64,000 bases of DNA from Archaeoglobus sp. UBA234 (lineage in GTDB: Archaea; Halobacteriota; Archaeoglobi; Archaeoglobales; Archaeoglobaceae), in contig DACH01000022.1 in assembly GCA_002494625.1 (NCBI GenBank), forward strand, positions 62,001-126,000, read 5' to 3'. Positions 1 through 8,966 of this stretch are shown piece after piece. Positions within the stretch are counted from its first letter, which is position 1; each line of letters opens with the position of its first letter. The notes under the pieces were generated by a model. The model was not told where the DNA came from, ran no database searches, and saw only the letters and a list, made by a program, of their open reading frames with translations. The position numbers were made by a program, and so were the translations under genes.

Positions 1-88
1 TGACTGACTGAACTATCCCTATGAATGTAACGGTTATCAGAAGAATAAGAATAAACCCAATTACAGGCGAAACTGCACTATCATTCAT
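1..88 (-). CDS. Type IV pilin-like protein, N-terminal part (runs off the left edge)
   Basis: The reverse strand from position 88 reads M-N-D-S-A-V-S-P-V-I-G followed by an unbroken hydrophobic stretch (F-I-L-I-L-L-I-T-V) until the window ends. The AVSPVIG motif next to a hydrophobic helix is the class III signal of archaeal type IV pilins, which are cut by prepilin peptidase and assembled on the cell surface. Only about 29 residues are visible, so the rest of the protein and its role (adhesion, motility) cannot be judged. An AT-rich tract lies upstream but no clear ribosome binding site. The motif itself is seen; pilin assignment follows from the family. Confidence 0.6.
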   Translation of the reverse strand, partial: MNDSAVSPVIGFILILLITVTFIGIVQSV

Positions 89-149
89 TATTAGAAAAAT
101 TATCTGGTAAGAAATAACATTTTTGGTATTTTCAATGATGGGAATTTAT

Positions 150-1883
150 TCATACACTCACTTTAACCTCTTCCTTCTCGGGAGGCTCACATCCATCAAG
201 CCAGATTGCTGCAAGTATTTCAAAATCTGGTGGAATTGCCTCTCTGTCAATTTCCACATCTATCACAGCGGGTAAACCTGAATTCACAGCTCTCTCTAAT
301 GCAGGCTTGATCTCAGACGGTTCAACAACCCTCTCTCCATAACAGTTCATCGCTTTTGCAACCAGATCGTATCTCACATCTTCAAAATCAACACCTATGT
401 ATCTCTTTCCGTAATAAAGCGTCTGACCTGCTCTTATCATTCCCCAGGCTCGGTCATTAGCAACTATGAAGATAACAGGCAGATTAAGGCGATAGGCTGT
501 TTCAAGCTCCTGAATATTGAGGCTGAATGCTCCATCTCCGGTGATACAGTAAACCTGCCTGTCCGGAAAAGCAAGTTTTGCTGCCAGCGCATAGGGGATT
601 CCGGCACCAAGATGTCCTGAATTTCCAGATACACAGCTCAGATAAGTTCCCGGTTCATAAATTCTGTTCAGGTAATGACACCACACCGCGGTATTTCCCC
701 CATCAACAACTGTAATTGCATCCCTTGGAAAGAAATCCCTTACTTCCTTAATCAGTCTGAGAGGGTGAATCGGTACATCATCTGACTCAGACATTTGTCT
801 GTAATTTTCAGCCCAGATCCTGTCAAGTTCCCTGTATTCTTCCACACCAAAACTTCTTTTTGGAGAATACTTCCTGAGTTTTTCAATCAAAAGCCTCAGA
901 GTTTCCTTGGCATCCCCAACTATTCCAATCTCAACTTCCCTGTTCAAACCGATCATTTGAGGGCATATATCAATCTGTATGAACTTTTGCTCCTCCCCCC
1001 AGGCTGGAGGCTTTCCCCACATGTCAAGATCACCAAGCATACAGCCAATCAGAAGAATGACGTCTGCATCCCCCTGTGCCGCAAGCCCACCAGTGCCGAG
1101 AGAACCTGAGAGCAGATACAAGTGGTGATCCTCGGGAACAGACCCTTTTCCACCCACAGAGGTAGTAATCGGTGCTTCAAGATATTCCGCCAGTTCAAGA
1201 ATTTCACTGAAAGCTTTTGCTCTTAGAACTCCTCCACCAGCTCTTATCAGTGGTCTTTCAGCCTCAGCAAGAATTTCAGCAGCCTTCTCGATAAGCTCCA
1301 GATTTCCGGCAGGAGGTCTGACGGGGCGATATCTCTCGGGAGGGAGGATTTTGACTTCACTTTCCTCTTCCCTTTTGTGAAGCACATCCGAAGGAAAATC
1401 AAGGTGAACCGGACCTGGCTTACCTGAAATTGCAGCCCTGAAAGCCTGCTGAACCATTTCAGGAATCCTGGTCCAGTGGGATACGACTGCATTCCATTTG
1501 GTTACAGATTTGAAAAGACCTATCTGGTCGAGAGCCTGCATTGAACCATGATCAGGATAGATCCTCCAGGTCTGGTTCTGGGCTGTGATAATAAGAAGTG
1601 GAATCCCTTCAGCATAGGCTGGATAGACACCACCAACTATGTTTGCAGCTCCAGGACCAACGGTTGCCATACAAACCCCAATTTCACCAGTTAATCTGGC
1701 CCAAGCATCCGCCATGTGAGCAGCAGATGCTTCATGATGGGTCGTGATGAAGTCTATTCTTTCATCCTTTTTTATTGCATCAAGAACAGGATAGAGCTGA
1801 TCTCCTGGCACACCGAAAACATATCTGACCCCTTCAGCTAACAGACACCTCTTTAAAATCTCCCCACCAGTTACACGACTCAT
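150..1883 (-). CDS. Thiamine pyrophosphate-dependent enzyme, acetolactate synthase-like
   Basis: 577 residues with the three-domain layout of the POX/acetolactate synthase family. The N-terminal domain carries the cofactor-activating glutamate (Glu51 in HHEASAAHMADAW); the central domain is of the FAD/nucleotide type (residues about 190-330); the C-terminal domain has the TPP/Mg motif starting GDGAFSLN and ending near the AND of VIFIVANDRAWGM. Length fits large subunits of acetolactate synthase, but no small regulatory subunit gene is next to it, so glyoxylate carboligase, benzoylformate/oxalyl-CoA decarboxylase-like or sulfoacetaldehyde-type activities are equally open. Single gene, transcribed away from the pilin edge. 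Family call is firm; the substrate is not determined. Confidence 0.8.
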   Translation of the reverse strand: MSRVTGGEILKRCLLAEGVRYVFGVPGDQLYPVLDAIKKDERIDFITTHHEASAAHMADAWARLTGEIGVCMATVGPGAANIVGGVYPAYAEGIPLLIITAQNQTWRIYPDHGSMQALDQIGLFKSVTKWNAVVSHWTRIPEMVQQAFRAAISGKPGPVHLDFPSDVLHKREEESEVKILPPERYRPVRPPAGNLELIEKAAEILAEAERPLIRAGGGVLRAKAFSEILELAEYLEAPITTSVGGKGSVPEDHHLYLLSGSLGTGGLAAQGDADVILLIGCMLGDLDMWGKPPAWGEEQKFIQIDICPQMIGLNREVEIGIVGDAKETLRLLIEKLRKYSPKRSFGVEEYRELDRIWAENYRQMSESDDVPIHPLRLIKEVRDFFPRDAITVVDGGNTAVWCHYLNRIYEPGTYLSCVSGNSGHLGAGIPYALAAKLAFPDRQVYCITGDGAFSLNIQELETAYRLNLPVIFIVANDRAWGMIRAGQTLYYGKRYIGVDFEDVRYDLVAKAMNCYGERVVEPSEIKPALERAVNSGLPAVIDVEIDREAIPPDFEILAAIWLDGCEPPEKEEVKVSV

Positions 1884-1914
1884 AATTTTAAGTATTAAAT
1901 ATTATTATTTAAGA

Positions 1915-2808
1915 TTATCCTGAGCTATTGATGCACTTTCTCTCACCCACTACAATCTTCATGAGGTGAGGTGGTATTTCTTCGTCCCCGAAATAACCTA
2001 TTGCCTCATCAACAGCACGCCTTGCAGTATATCCAGCAACATGAAGTATTGTTTCATCATACTCATTGTCCCTTTCCATACTTCCCGTACAGGGAAAGGA
2101 ATGATGCGCCTCAGAAACCCTATCCCAGAGGTCTCTCATACTTTCAAACTCAAACTCCCTCAGTTTTATACCAATAAACCAGGCAGCTCCACAGGGCTGA
2201 CTTCTTACCACACGGACAGTAGATATTCGCTTTTTCCCATTTTTCTCCTCCAGCTCAATTTCAAATTCAGGATACCCCACCCCAAACTCCTCAATAAATC
2301 TGTTGATTGTCGGGTACTCTTCTGATTTTTTGAGGACGCAGAAGGGTTTTGGGGCTGCAAACTCAAGTTCAAGTTCTTTGCATTTTTCTTTGAGCTGTTT
2401 TACAAGTCCGGCCGAACACCATCGTGGCTCTTCCACCGGAACGATTAAAGCTTTGTATCCCTTTTCCTTCAACCTGTCTGGAAGCACATAGAGAACATCT
2501 GGATGGACATTTATTGCTATGGCAATATCAGCCTGAGGCAGAGTTTTCGGAAGAAATTCATCTGCATCCTCAATGAACTGTGGCATTGAAAGGGGATCTA
2601 GCATACCAAAGGTTGCAATGATGTTTTTTGAAAAGGAATAAACTTTTTCCTTGCACTGAACACATTGATCGATGCCACAGGCTCCAAAAGAAGGGCATGA
2701 ATTCGAATAATTCATGAGATTTGCAATAAACCTCTCCCCGAACTGTCCGTTATAGAAGATTACAAGTTTTAAATTTGAATGGAATGTTTTCTGATTCTTC
2801 GTTTTCAT
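1915..2808 (-). CDS. DUF166 family protein (cysteine-rich, function unknown)
   Basis: 297 residues. The N-terminus has a Cys-rich segment CPSFGACGIDQCVQC at about residues 34-48, and further cysteines occur at PRWCSAG and SQPCGAAW. The overall sequence resembles the archaeal DUF166 family, once loosely labelled as thymidylate synthase in methanogen genomes without biochemical proof. The cysteine spacing suggests metal or Fe-S binding. It lies 31 bases downstream of the divergently unrelated TPP enzyme start and is probably transcribed alone or ahead of it (both minus strand, so this gene is upstream). I recall the family but cannot verify it here; no activity should be assumed. Confidence 0.6.
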   Translation of the reverse strand: MKTKNQKTFHSNLKLVIFYNGQFGERFIANLMNYSNSCPSFGACGIDQCVQCKEKVYSFSKNIIATFGMLDPLSMPQFIEDADEFLPKTLPQADIAIAINVHPDVLYVLPDRLKEKGYKALIVPVEEPRWCSAGLVKQLKEKCKELELEFAAPKPFCVLKKSEEYPTINRFIEEFGVGYPEFEIELEEKNGKKRISTVRVVRSQPCGAAWFIGIKLREFEFESMRDLWDRVSEAHHSFPCTGSMERDNEYDETILHVAGYTARRAVDEAIGYFGDEEIPPHLMKIVVGERKCINSSG

Positions 2809-2935
2809 GAGTGTTATTCTTCTCCAGAAATAAATAATACTTTGTCCTAAATTCTTAGGTTTCTGAAATTTAAATTATAAATTATGATTGAAAAATGCAG
2901 AAATTATATCTACTTTTATTCCACAGGAACAATTC

Positions 2936-3673
2936 ATGAAATTCAAAATTCATCCCGTTGCAGTGGGCGTCAGAATTCTCCCAAAGTGTGCCATGACATA
3001 CAATTTTGACTGTGAGGAGAAGATGTATCTGCCTGTTTTCATGTGGTATTTGGAGGGTGGAAACAAAAAAATAATTGTTGACACGGGAACAATGGATCCC
3101 TTCAACACAAATGAGGTTCAAAAAAACCTTGGAAAAACATACAGCTTCCTTGAAGCTCTTGAAATGCTGAATCTTGAGGCGGAAGATATCGATATAATAA
3201 TTCACACACATCTCCACAACGATCACTGTGAAAACGATTCTTTCTGTGAGAATGCAGAGATATATGTCCAGAAAGACGAATACGATTTCATGTTCAACCC
3301 GCACCCGATTGATTTCAGATACGACAGCATGCTTTTGGAAGACGCCATTGAGGAGGACAGGGTTGTACTGTTGGATGGTGAGGCGGAGATTGTAGATGGT
3401 ATCAGAGTGATACCAACTCCCGGACACACTCCCGGAGGACAATCGGTTGTTGTTGAAACTGCAGGCGGGAATGCAGTAATCACGGGATTCTGCTGCATAA
3501 TGGAGAATTTCTATCCCCAGCCAAAAGCCAAAAGGTTCATGCCGGTAATACCTCCCGGCATACACATCGATCTGCTGAAGGCATACGACAGTGTTTTGAA
3601 GGTTAAGGAAGAGGCTGACATAATCCTTCCTCTCCACGAACCCTCATTGATAAACAGAAAAGTCATAGAATAA
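2936..3673 (+). CDS. MBL-fold metal-dependent hydrolase (lactonase-like)
   Basis: The metal motif HxHxDH is present as H92-L-H94-N-D96-H97, followed by the later ligand region TPGHTPGGQ and a final LPLHEP histidine, the arrangement of N-acyl-homoserine-lactonase/quorum-quenching type metallo-beta-lactamase-fold hydrolases. I chose the ATG at 2936 (AGGA about 8 bases upstream) over a TTG at 2888 because the family begins near K-F-K-I-H-P-V. One oddity: the strand that normally carries the bridging aspartate after the TPGH motif reads V-I-T-G-F-C-C, so Phe stands where Asp is usual. Substrate unknown; 245 residues is normal. Confidence 0.75.
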   Translation: MKFKIHPVAVGVRILPKCAMTYNFDCEEKMYLPVFMWYLEGGNKKIIVDTGTMDPFNTNEVQKNLGKTYSFLEALEMLNLEAEDIDIIIHTHLHNDHCENDSFCENAEIYVQKDEYDFMFNPHPIDFRYDSMLLEDAIEEDRVVLLDGEAEIVDGIRVIPTPGHTPGGQSVVVETAGGNAVITGFCCIMENFYPQPKAKRFMPVIPPGIHIDLLKAYDSVLKVKEEADIILPLHEPSLINRKVIE

Positions 3674-3704
3674 GTGCTATAAACTGTCAAAACATCCTTT
3701 TACA

Positions 3705-4988
3705 TCAATTTTTGTCGAAGGCCTCTTTCACAAGCTTTATGGCACAAAGTTCACCGCACATAGAGCATGCATCACTGCTCGATTTCCTTCTATTCCATAT
3801 CTCCCTTGCCTTTTCCGGATCGATGCTCAAACTGAACTGTCTTTCCCAGTCAAGATTCTTTCTTGCAAGAGAGAGTTCATAATCAACTTTCCTTGCATTC
3901 TCCCTCTGCCCTTCCCTGACAAGATCTGCAGCGTGGGCAGATATCCTCGCAGCTATTACACCCTCCCTCACATCTTCAACTGTGGGAAGAGCCAGATGTT
4001 CAGAGGGTGTGACATAGCAGATGAAATCTGCACCACTCATCCCTGCAATAGCCGCCCCAATCGCCGCTGAGATGTGGTCGTAACCAGCAGCTATGTCAGT
4101 AACGAGAGGACCGAGAAGATATAGGGGAGCATTACGGGTAACATACTTCATCGCTTTTACAGATGTTTCTATTTCATCCAGCGGAACATGGCCTGGACCC
4201 TCAACCATTGCCTGTACACCAGCCTCTCTGCACCTCTCAACAAGCTCTCCAAGAAGGATGAACTCCGTGAACTTTACCCTATCACTTGCATCATCTATAC
4301 ATCCTGGACGGAAGGCATCTCCCAGACTGATTGTCACATCAAACTCTCTCAGAATTTCAAGCAGGTAATCAAAATTCTCATAGTAAGGGTTTTCCTTCTG
4401 GTTGTGGAGCATCCAGCCAATGGTTATAGCCCCTCCCCTGCTGACAACACCCAGTAATCTTTTGCTTTTTCTTAACCTTTCAATGCTGTTCCAGTTCACC
4501 CCAGCATGTATGGTCATGAAATCAACACCATCCTTCGCCTGCCTCTCAACAACCCTGAAAAAATCATCTTCATCCATATCAACAACTTTCCTGCAGTTTT
4601 TCGCAGCCTGATAGATTGGAACTGTTCCGAAGGGTATGTTTACAACCCTCATTATTTTTTTCCTGATTTCATCCAGGTTTCCACCAGTAGATAGGTCCAT
4701 AACAGCATCTGCTCCGTATTTCTGGGCAACAATAGCTTTTTCAATTTCTTCATCAACATTTATGTAGTCGTCAGAGGTTCCAATATTGGCATTGACTTTT
4801 GTTTTCATCAGCCTTCCAATTGCTCTCGGGGAGAAATCTTCATTTCTCAAAACATTTCTTGGAATGACCACTTCTCCCCGAGATATAAGCCTGATGAGCA
4901 TGTCTAATTCCACTTTTTCGTATTCAGCAATTTCTCCAAGCCATTCAGGTTTTATTCCCTTCTTTGACATTTCCACGATGGTCTCCAT
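3705..4988 (-). CDS. thiC: Phosphomethylpyrimidine synthase ThiC
   Basis: Radical SAM enzyme that rearranges aminoimidazole ribotide to HMP-phosphate, the pyrimidine part of thiamine. The C-terminal [4Fe-4S] motif is seen as CSMCGELC, and the barrel motifs MTIHAGVN, SRGGA, MVEGPGHVP and LGPLVTDIAAGYDH are intact. The reading frame is open to 5072, but the start at 4988 (M-E-T-I-V-E-M) has a strong TAGGAG ribosome binding site 8 bases upstream, gives the usual length (427 residues) and leaves room for a promoter between this gene and the divergent leuC at 5076. No thi-box (TPP riboswitch) was recognised. Confidence 0.93.
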   Translation of the reverse strand: METIVEMSKKGIKPEWLGEIAEYEKVELDMLIRLISRGEVVIPRNVLRNEDFSPRAIGRLMKTKVNANIGTSDDYINVDEEIEKAIVAQKYGADAVMDLSTGGNLDEIRKKIMRVVNIPFGTVPIYQAAKNCRKVVDMDEDDFFRVVERQAKDGVDFMTIHAGVNWNSIERLRKSKRLLGVVSRGGAITIGWMLHNQKENPYYENFDYLLEILREFDVTISLGDAFRPGCIDDASDRVKFTEFILLGELVERCREAGVQAMVEGPGHVPLDEIETSVKAMKYVTRNAPLYLLGPLVTDIAAGYDHISAAIGAAIAGMSGADFICYVTPSEHLALPTVEDVREGVIAARISAHAADLVREGQRENARKVDYELSLARKNLDWERQFSLSIDPEKAREIWNRRKSSSDACSMCGELCAIKLVKEAFDKN

Positions 4989-5075
4989 TGAACTAACTCC
5001 TACTACTTTGTTGATAAAATCTTTGTTACAAAACCTCTCCGAAAACCTAATAAGTTCATCACATTCCCTCACTCT

Positions 5076-6341
5076 ATGGAGCCAAAAACTCTCAGCGAAA
5101 AAATATTCTCAAGAGCTTCAGGGAAGGATGTTAGAGCAGGTGATTTTGTTTTTGCCTCCATCGATAAAGCCATGATTCACGATATCACCGGTCCCTTAGC
5201 TGTGAAGGTTTTCAGAGAAATAACAGACAATGGGAAAGTATGGGACTCCGGAAAAATTGTGATCGCCTTCGACCATCAGGTTCCTGCTGATAGTTTAAAT
5301 GCTGCTGAGAATCACAAGCTTTTAAGAAAATTTGCTGAGGAGCAGGGAATTCTCAACTACGATGTTCATGAAGGAATAGCTCATCAGATAATGGTTGAAA
5401 AAGGGCATGTCCTGCCCGGAATGCTTGTTGTTGGAGCAGACAGCCACACATGCATGTATGGTGCACTTGGAGCTTTTGCAACAGGGATTGGTTCAACAGA
5501 TATGGGTGCTGCTTTTGCTCTTGGCAAACTCTGGTTCAAGGTTCCCGAAACCATTAGGTTTGAGCTTAAAGGGAGTTTACAGAGGGGTGTTTACAGCAAG
5601 GATGTAATTCTGAAGCTAATTGGAATGACCGGGGCAGACGGTGCAAACTACAAAGCATGTGAGTTTGGAGGAAAGGCAATCAGCAGAATGGGTATGTCAG
5701 AGCGATTCACGATGACGAACATGGCAATAGAGATGGGTGGAAAAACCGGAATAATCGAGCCGGATAAGGTGACTGAGAACTACCTGAAAGAGATACTGGG
5801 AGAATACGAGCTACCTGATTGGGTTTACATTGATGATGAGGCAAATTATAGCAGAGAGGTCGAGCTGAACATTTCCGAACTCGAACCCCAGGTTGCAAAA
5901 CCACACAGAGTTGACAATGTTGTAGATGTGGGCGAGGTTGAAGGGATTGCGGTGAACCAGGTTTTCATAGGTTCATGCACAAATGGAAGACTTGAGGACC
6001 TGAGAATAGCTGCAGAAATGCTAAAGGGAGAGAGAATAGCTCCAGGAGTTAGATTGATCGTAATACCTGCTACAAGAAGCATTTACAAGAGAGCCCTGAA
6101 AGAGGGATTGATTGAGATTTTTGTTGATTCTGGAGCGATTGTCGAATTTCCCTCATGCGGACCATGTATGGGTGGAAGCTTCGGACTGATAGGAGCTGAT
6201 GAAGTTAGCGTGTCAACATCGAACAGAAACTTTGTTGGAAGGCAAGGAAGCCCAGAGGGGAAAATTTACTTAGTCTCACCCGCTACAGCAGCAGCAACAG
6301 CAATATATGGAGAGATTACCGATCCGAGAAAGGCAATTTAG
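5076..6341 (+). CDS. leuC: 3-isopropylmalate dehydratase-type large subunit (aconitase family)
   Basis: 421 residues of the archaeal LeuC/HacA family, which dehydrates and rehydrates a malate-type substrate with a [4Fe-4S] cluster. The cluster ligands are seen in GSCTNGR (about residue 300) and in SCGPCMGG (about residues 360-367); ADSHTC supplies the third motif. Archaeal members can act on isopropylmalate (leucine), citramalate-derived methylmalate (isoleucine) or homoaconitate, and the specificity lies mostly in the small subunit, which is not adjacent here. The call to leuC is therefore by family. Divergent from thiC across an 87-base gap if thiC starts at 4988. Confidence 0.85.
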   Translation: MEPKTLSEKIFSRASGKDVRAGDFVFASIDKAMIHDITGPLAVKVFREITDNGKVWDSGKIVIAFDHQVPADSLNAAENHKLLRKFAEEQGILNYDVHEGIAHQIMVEKGHVLPGMLVVGADSHTCMYGALGAFATGIGSTDMGAAFALGKLWFKVPETIRFELKGSLQRGVYSKDVILKLIGMTGADGANYKACEFGGKAISRMGMSERFTMTNMAIEMGGKTGIIEPDKVTENYLKEILGEYELPDWVYIDDEANYSREVELNISELEPQVAKPHRVDNVVDVGEVEGIAVNQVFIGSCTNGRLEDLRIAAEMLKGERIAPGVRLIVIPATRSIYKRALKEGLIEIFVDSGAIVEFPSCGPCMGGSFGLIGADEVSVSTSNRNFVGRQGSPEGKIYLVSPATAAATAIYGEITDPRKAI

Positions 6342-6514
6342 ATGGAAATAAACGCAATGATTTTTTATTTAATATTGAGACTGCACTTTCCCACACTGTG
6401 AGAATGCTAAATTTGGTATCTATAGATAGTATTTCTGTAAAGTTTAATAACCAATAATTCATATAGAGTAACAGGAAGGAAAAAATTATATATGTCTTTG
6501 CTTACCTGTGAGTG

Positions 6515-6694
6515 ATGCTTGAGGTAGAGCTACCGAGAGACATAGCCTACATGGTGAGAAATCGCCTTCTTTTCAGAAAAATACCATACGAAGAGGTTTC
6601 AGTCGATAAAATTGCTCTTGATCCAGTCTATGCTGATGTGGTGAAAGAGATAATAGCAGAAGTTAAAAAATTGAAGAACGGTTCAAAGAACTGA
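6515..6694 (+). CDS. Small conserved-looking hypothetical protein (59 aa)
   Basis: 59 residues, E-V-E-L-P-R-D-I-A-Y-M-V-R-N-R-L-L-F at the start, mixed helix-forming charge pattern, no cysteines and no membrane segment. I start it at the ATG at 6515 rather than the GTG directly before it. A good archaeal TATA box (AAAATTATATAT, 6481-6492) lies about 27 bases upstream, which predicts a leaderless or nearly leaderless mRNA. It precedes the acyl-CoA dehydrogenase by 65 bases. I do not recognise the family; coding status rests on codon pattern and promoter placement. Confidence 0.5.
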   Translation: MLEVELPRDIAYMVRNRLLFRKIPYEEVSVDKIALDPVYADVVKEIIAEVKKLKNGSKN

Positions 6695-6759
6695 TCTCGC
6701 TAACTTTTCGAAAATAATTTAAGGTACCCTATATCATCTCTCTTGAGGAGGTTATCGAT

Positions 6760-7917
6760 ATGGTCAATTTTGAACTTACACAGGAACAGAGAGATATTCA
6801 AAGAGCTGCAAGAGAGTTTGCAATCAAAGAATTCACAAAAGAGAAAGCTGAGGAGGCTGATGAGAAAGAGGAGTTTCCCTTCGATCTCTGGAGGAAAGCA
6901 TGTGAGCTTGGCTTCATCGGGATACACTTCCCCGAAGAATACGGTGGGGCTGGAATGGGTATATTTGAGAACATACTTGTTGTAGAAGAGTTCTGCAGGG
7001 CAGACAGTACACTCGGGAGCGCAATAATTCTTTCTGACTTTTCATCAGAAGTCGTGATGCGATTTGGAAGTGAGGATCAGAAAAAGGAAGTTCTTCCAAA
7101 AGTTGCTGGAGGAGAGGCAATCACTGCTGGATGCTACACAGAGCCAGAAGCCGGTAGCGATCTGACTGCAATTAGAACCAGGGCAGAAAAAGATGGAGAC
7201 GAATGGATAATAAACGGAACAAAGACTTTCATAACGAATGGAAACATTGCAGACTACTATATCGTTCTTGCAGTAACAGATCCCGATGCTCAGCCCAGGT
7301 ATAGAGGTTTCACAACTTTTCTGGTAAGAAAAGGCGTAGAGGGTTTGACTACAAACAAGATAGGCAAAAAGATGGGTATAAGAAGTTCCCCGACTGCAGA
7401 AGTTATATTCAAGAATGTAAGGGTGAGTGAGGAAGACATCATCGGAGAGATTAACCGTGGTTTCTATCAGGTTCTCGAGTTTTTTGATGAGAGTAGAATC
7501 GAGATTGCCGCCCAGGCTCTTGGAATTGCACAGGGAGCTTTCGATAAAACTGTGGAATACGTAAAGCAGAGAAAGCAGTTCAACAAGCCCATAGGGACAT
7601 TTCAGGCTCTGCAACACAGGCTGGCGGATTTACGAACCCAGCTCGAGTGTGCCAGACTCCTCATTTACAAGTCTGCCTGGAACTATGATCAGGGTAGAAT
7701 AGATCCTGGCCTCACATCGATGGCGAAATACTATGCTGGAAAACTGGCTGTGAAGGTTTGTGATGAAGCCATACAGATGCATGGAGGATACGGATACATA
7801 GGAGAATATGATGTGGAGAGATTCTACAGAGATTCAAAAATAACTGAGATTTATGAAGGGACGAAGGAAGTTCAGCTGAATACGATAGCAAAGGATTTGC
7901 TTGGAAAATTTAAATAA
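6760..7917 (+). CDS. Acyl-CoA dehydrogenase
   Basis: 385-residue FAD flavoenzyme that forms the trans-2,3 double bond in acyl-CoA, the first step of beta-oxidation. Visible family signatures are CYTEPEAGSDL (FAD/substrate loop, about residue 126), ING-TKTFITNG (about 152), the arginine-rich RKQFNKPIG, QMHGGYGYIGEYDVERFYRD and the catalytic glutamate in IYEGTKEVQ (about residue 366), the short-chain-type position. The start has a strong GAGGAGGT ribosome binding site nine bases upstream. Its electrons would go to an ETF not seen in the window. Fits the fatty-acid and propionyl-CoA catabolic theme of the neighbouring mutase operon. Confidence 0.92.
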   Translation: MVNFELTQEQRDIQRAAREFAIKEFTKEKAEEADEKEEFPFDLWRKACELGFIGIHFPEEYGGAGMGIFENILVVEEFCRADSTLGSAIILSDFSSEVVMRFGSEDQKKEVLPKVAGGEAITAGCYTEPEAGSDLTAIRTRAEKDGDEWIINGTKTFITNGNIADYYIVLAVTDPDAQPRYRGFTTFLVRKGVEGLTTNKIGKKMGIRSSPTAEVIFKNVRVSEEDIIGEINRGFYQVLEFFDESRIEIAAQALGIAQGAFDKTVEYVKQRKQFNKPIGTFQALQHRLADLRTQLECARLLIYKSAWNYDQGRIDPGLTSMAKYYAGKLAVKVCDEAIQMHGGYGYIGEYDVERFYRDSKITEIYEGTKEVQLNTIAKDLLGKFK

Positions 7918-8048
7918 TTTATAAAAAATAAACTTTATATTATAGCTTATCTAAATTTTTTTATTTTTGCCTCTAAGCGGTAGATTTCGTAAAATTTTTA
8001 TTTTAAAAACAATGCCATAACAAAGTTAATTTAGATAGGAGGGGTAAA

Positions 8049-8465
8049 TTGAACCCTGAGTTAAATAAAGATTTAAATGGTGACCTACAGAGACTTCTCG
8101 ATTTTCTCAGAGAGGGAGATATAATAGCAGTCTGGAAACTCTGGAGAAAGATGAACTTCAGGCTCAGACTCAGAATATACCGTTCCACGCGGCTTGTAGA
8201 CAAAAGCAGGATTCTGGGATTTAAATACCTTACATCTGAAGAAGAGGCTGAGAGAATAGTAGAGGCTCTCAGAACATATCTGGAAAACCCTCTCTGCGAT
8301 ATAATAACCGAGGAGGTATTTATAACCCTAAACTTGCTTGAAAAAATAGAGGAGTTAATTCCAAGAAAGCTGAAACCCGAGCTTAAAGAACTTTTATGTG
8401 ATTACTACTGGTTTAAAAATCGCATAACCTTTGAAGATCTTCTGAATATTGCTGAGGCAAAGTAA
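8049..8465 (+). CDS. Hypothetical protein (138 aa, helical)
   Basis: Starts at TTG 8049, chosen because AGGAGGGG lies just upstream (8038-8044). The protein is charged and mostly helical (R-L-L-D-F-L-R-E-G-D, E-E-E-A-E-R-I-V-E-A-L), with no transmembrane segments, no signal peptide and a single pair of cysteines. I do not recognise a family. It stands 45 bases before the YkgJ-type gene and may share its transcript. Real gene by ribosome binding site, length and codon pattern; function unknown. Confidence 0.6.
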   Translation: MNPELNKDLNGDLQRLLDFLREGDIIAVWKLWRKMNFRLRLRIYRSTRLVDKSRILGFKYLTSEEEAERIVEALRTYLENPLCDIITEEVFITLNLLEKIEELIPRKLKPELKELLCDYYWFKNRITFEDLLNIAEAK

Positions 8466-8509
8466 ACCGCAAAGTTGATTAATTTTATCTCATAAATATT
8501 CCGTTTTGA

Positions 8510-8923
8510 ATGCAAGTTTATCTGCTTCCTGAAGAGAACCTGATCCCCTGGAGAGAGGTTGAGAACTGGAAATGCATCATGTGTGGAAAGTGCTGCAGAA
8601 CACTTGATGTGCCTGTAACAATGGATGAAGAGAGAGAACTCAAAAGATATGGTAATGTTCTCAGAAAACACAATATAGGCGTTTATTTGAAAAGGATAAA
8701 TGACAGATGTATATTTTATGAAGAAAAATGTATAATTTATCCTTTTCGCCCAATAGCCTGTAAAAAATATCCTTTCTACTTCAGAAAATACGGTGAAAAG
8801 GATTCTGAGTTTTTTGATCGTGGTATAAAATTACATATTTACATAGACAAAGAGTGTACAGGGATAGGAAGAGGGTTAGCTGTTGAGAAGATCTTGCAGT
8901 TACTTTTGAAAGAAGTTTTTTAA
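8510..8923 (+). CDS. YkgJ-family cysteine cluster protein (UPF0153)
   Basis: 137 residues with the CxxCxxCC cluster (C-I-M-C-G-K-C-C near residue 24) and the downstream partner cysteines C-I-F-Y-E-E-K-C and C-K-K-Y-P-F, the pattern of the zinc/iron-chelating CxxCxxCC domain family (PF03692). Members are proposed to bind Zn or an Fe-S cluster; no reaction is established. The four cysteine groups needed are all present. It sits between two small orphan genes, 43 bases upstream of the thioredoxin-fold protein. Start ATG at 8510, preceded by an AT-rich leader without an obvious ribosome binding site. Confidence 0.8.
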   Translation: MQVYLLPEENLIPWREVENWKCIMCGKCCRTLDVPVTMDEERELKRYGNVLRKHNIGVYLKRINDRCIFYEEKCIIYPFRPIACKKYPFYFRKYGEKDSEFFDRGIKLHIYIDKECTGIGRGLAVEKILQLLLKEVF

Positions 8924-8966
8924 GATTGCGAAAGGATTATCATCACAAGCACATTGATAGAAATTC

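Noticed and set aside
2882..3637. Long antisense frame (251 codons) under the MBL gene
   Set aside because: The sense strand has an intact HxHxDH enzyme; the antisense product has no recognisable pattern.
4988..5072. Longer N-terminus for ThiC
   Set aside because: Removes the promoter between divergent genes, lacks homology, and a strong ribosome binding site marks the inner ATG.
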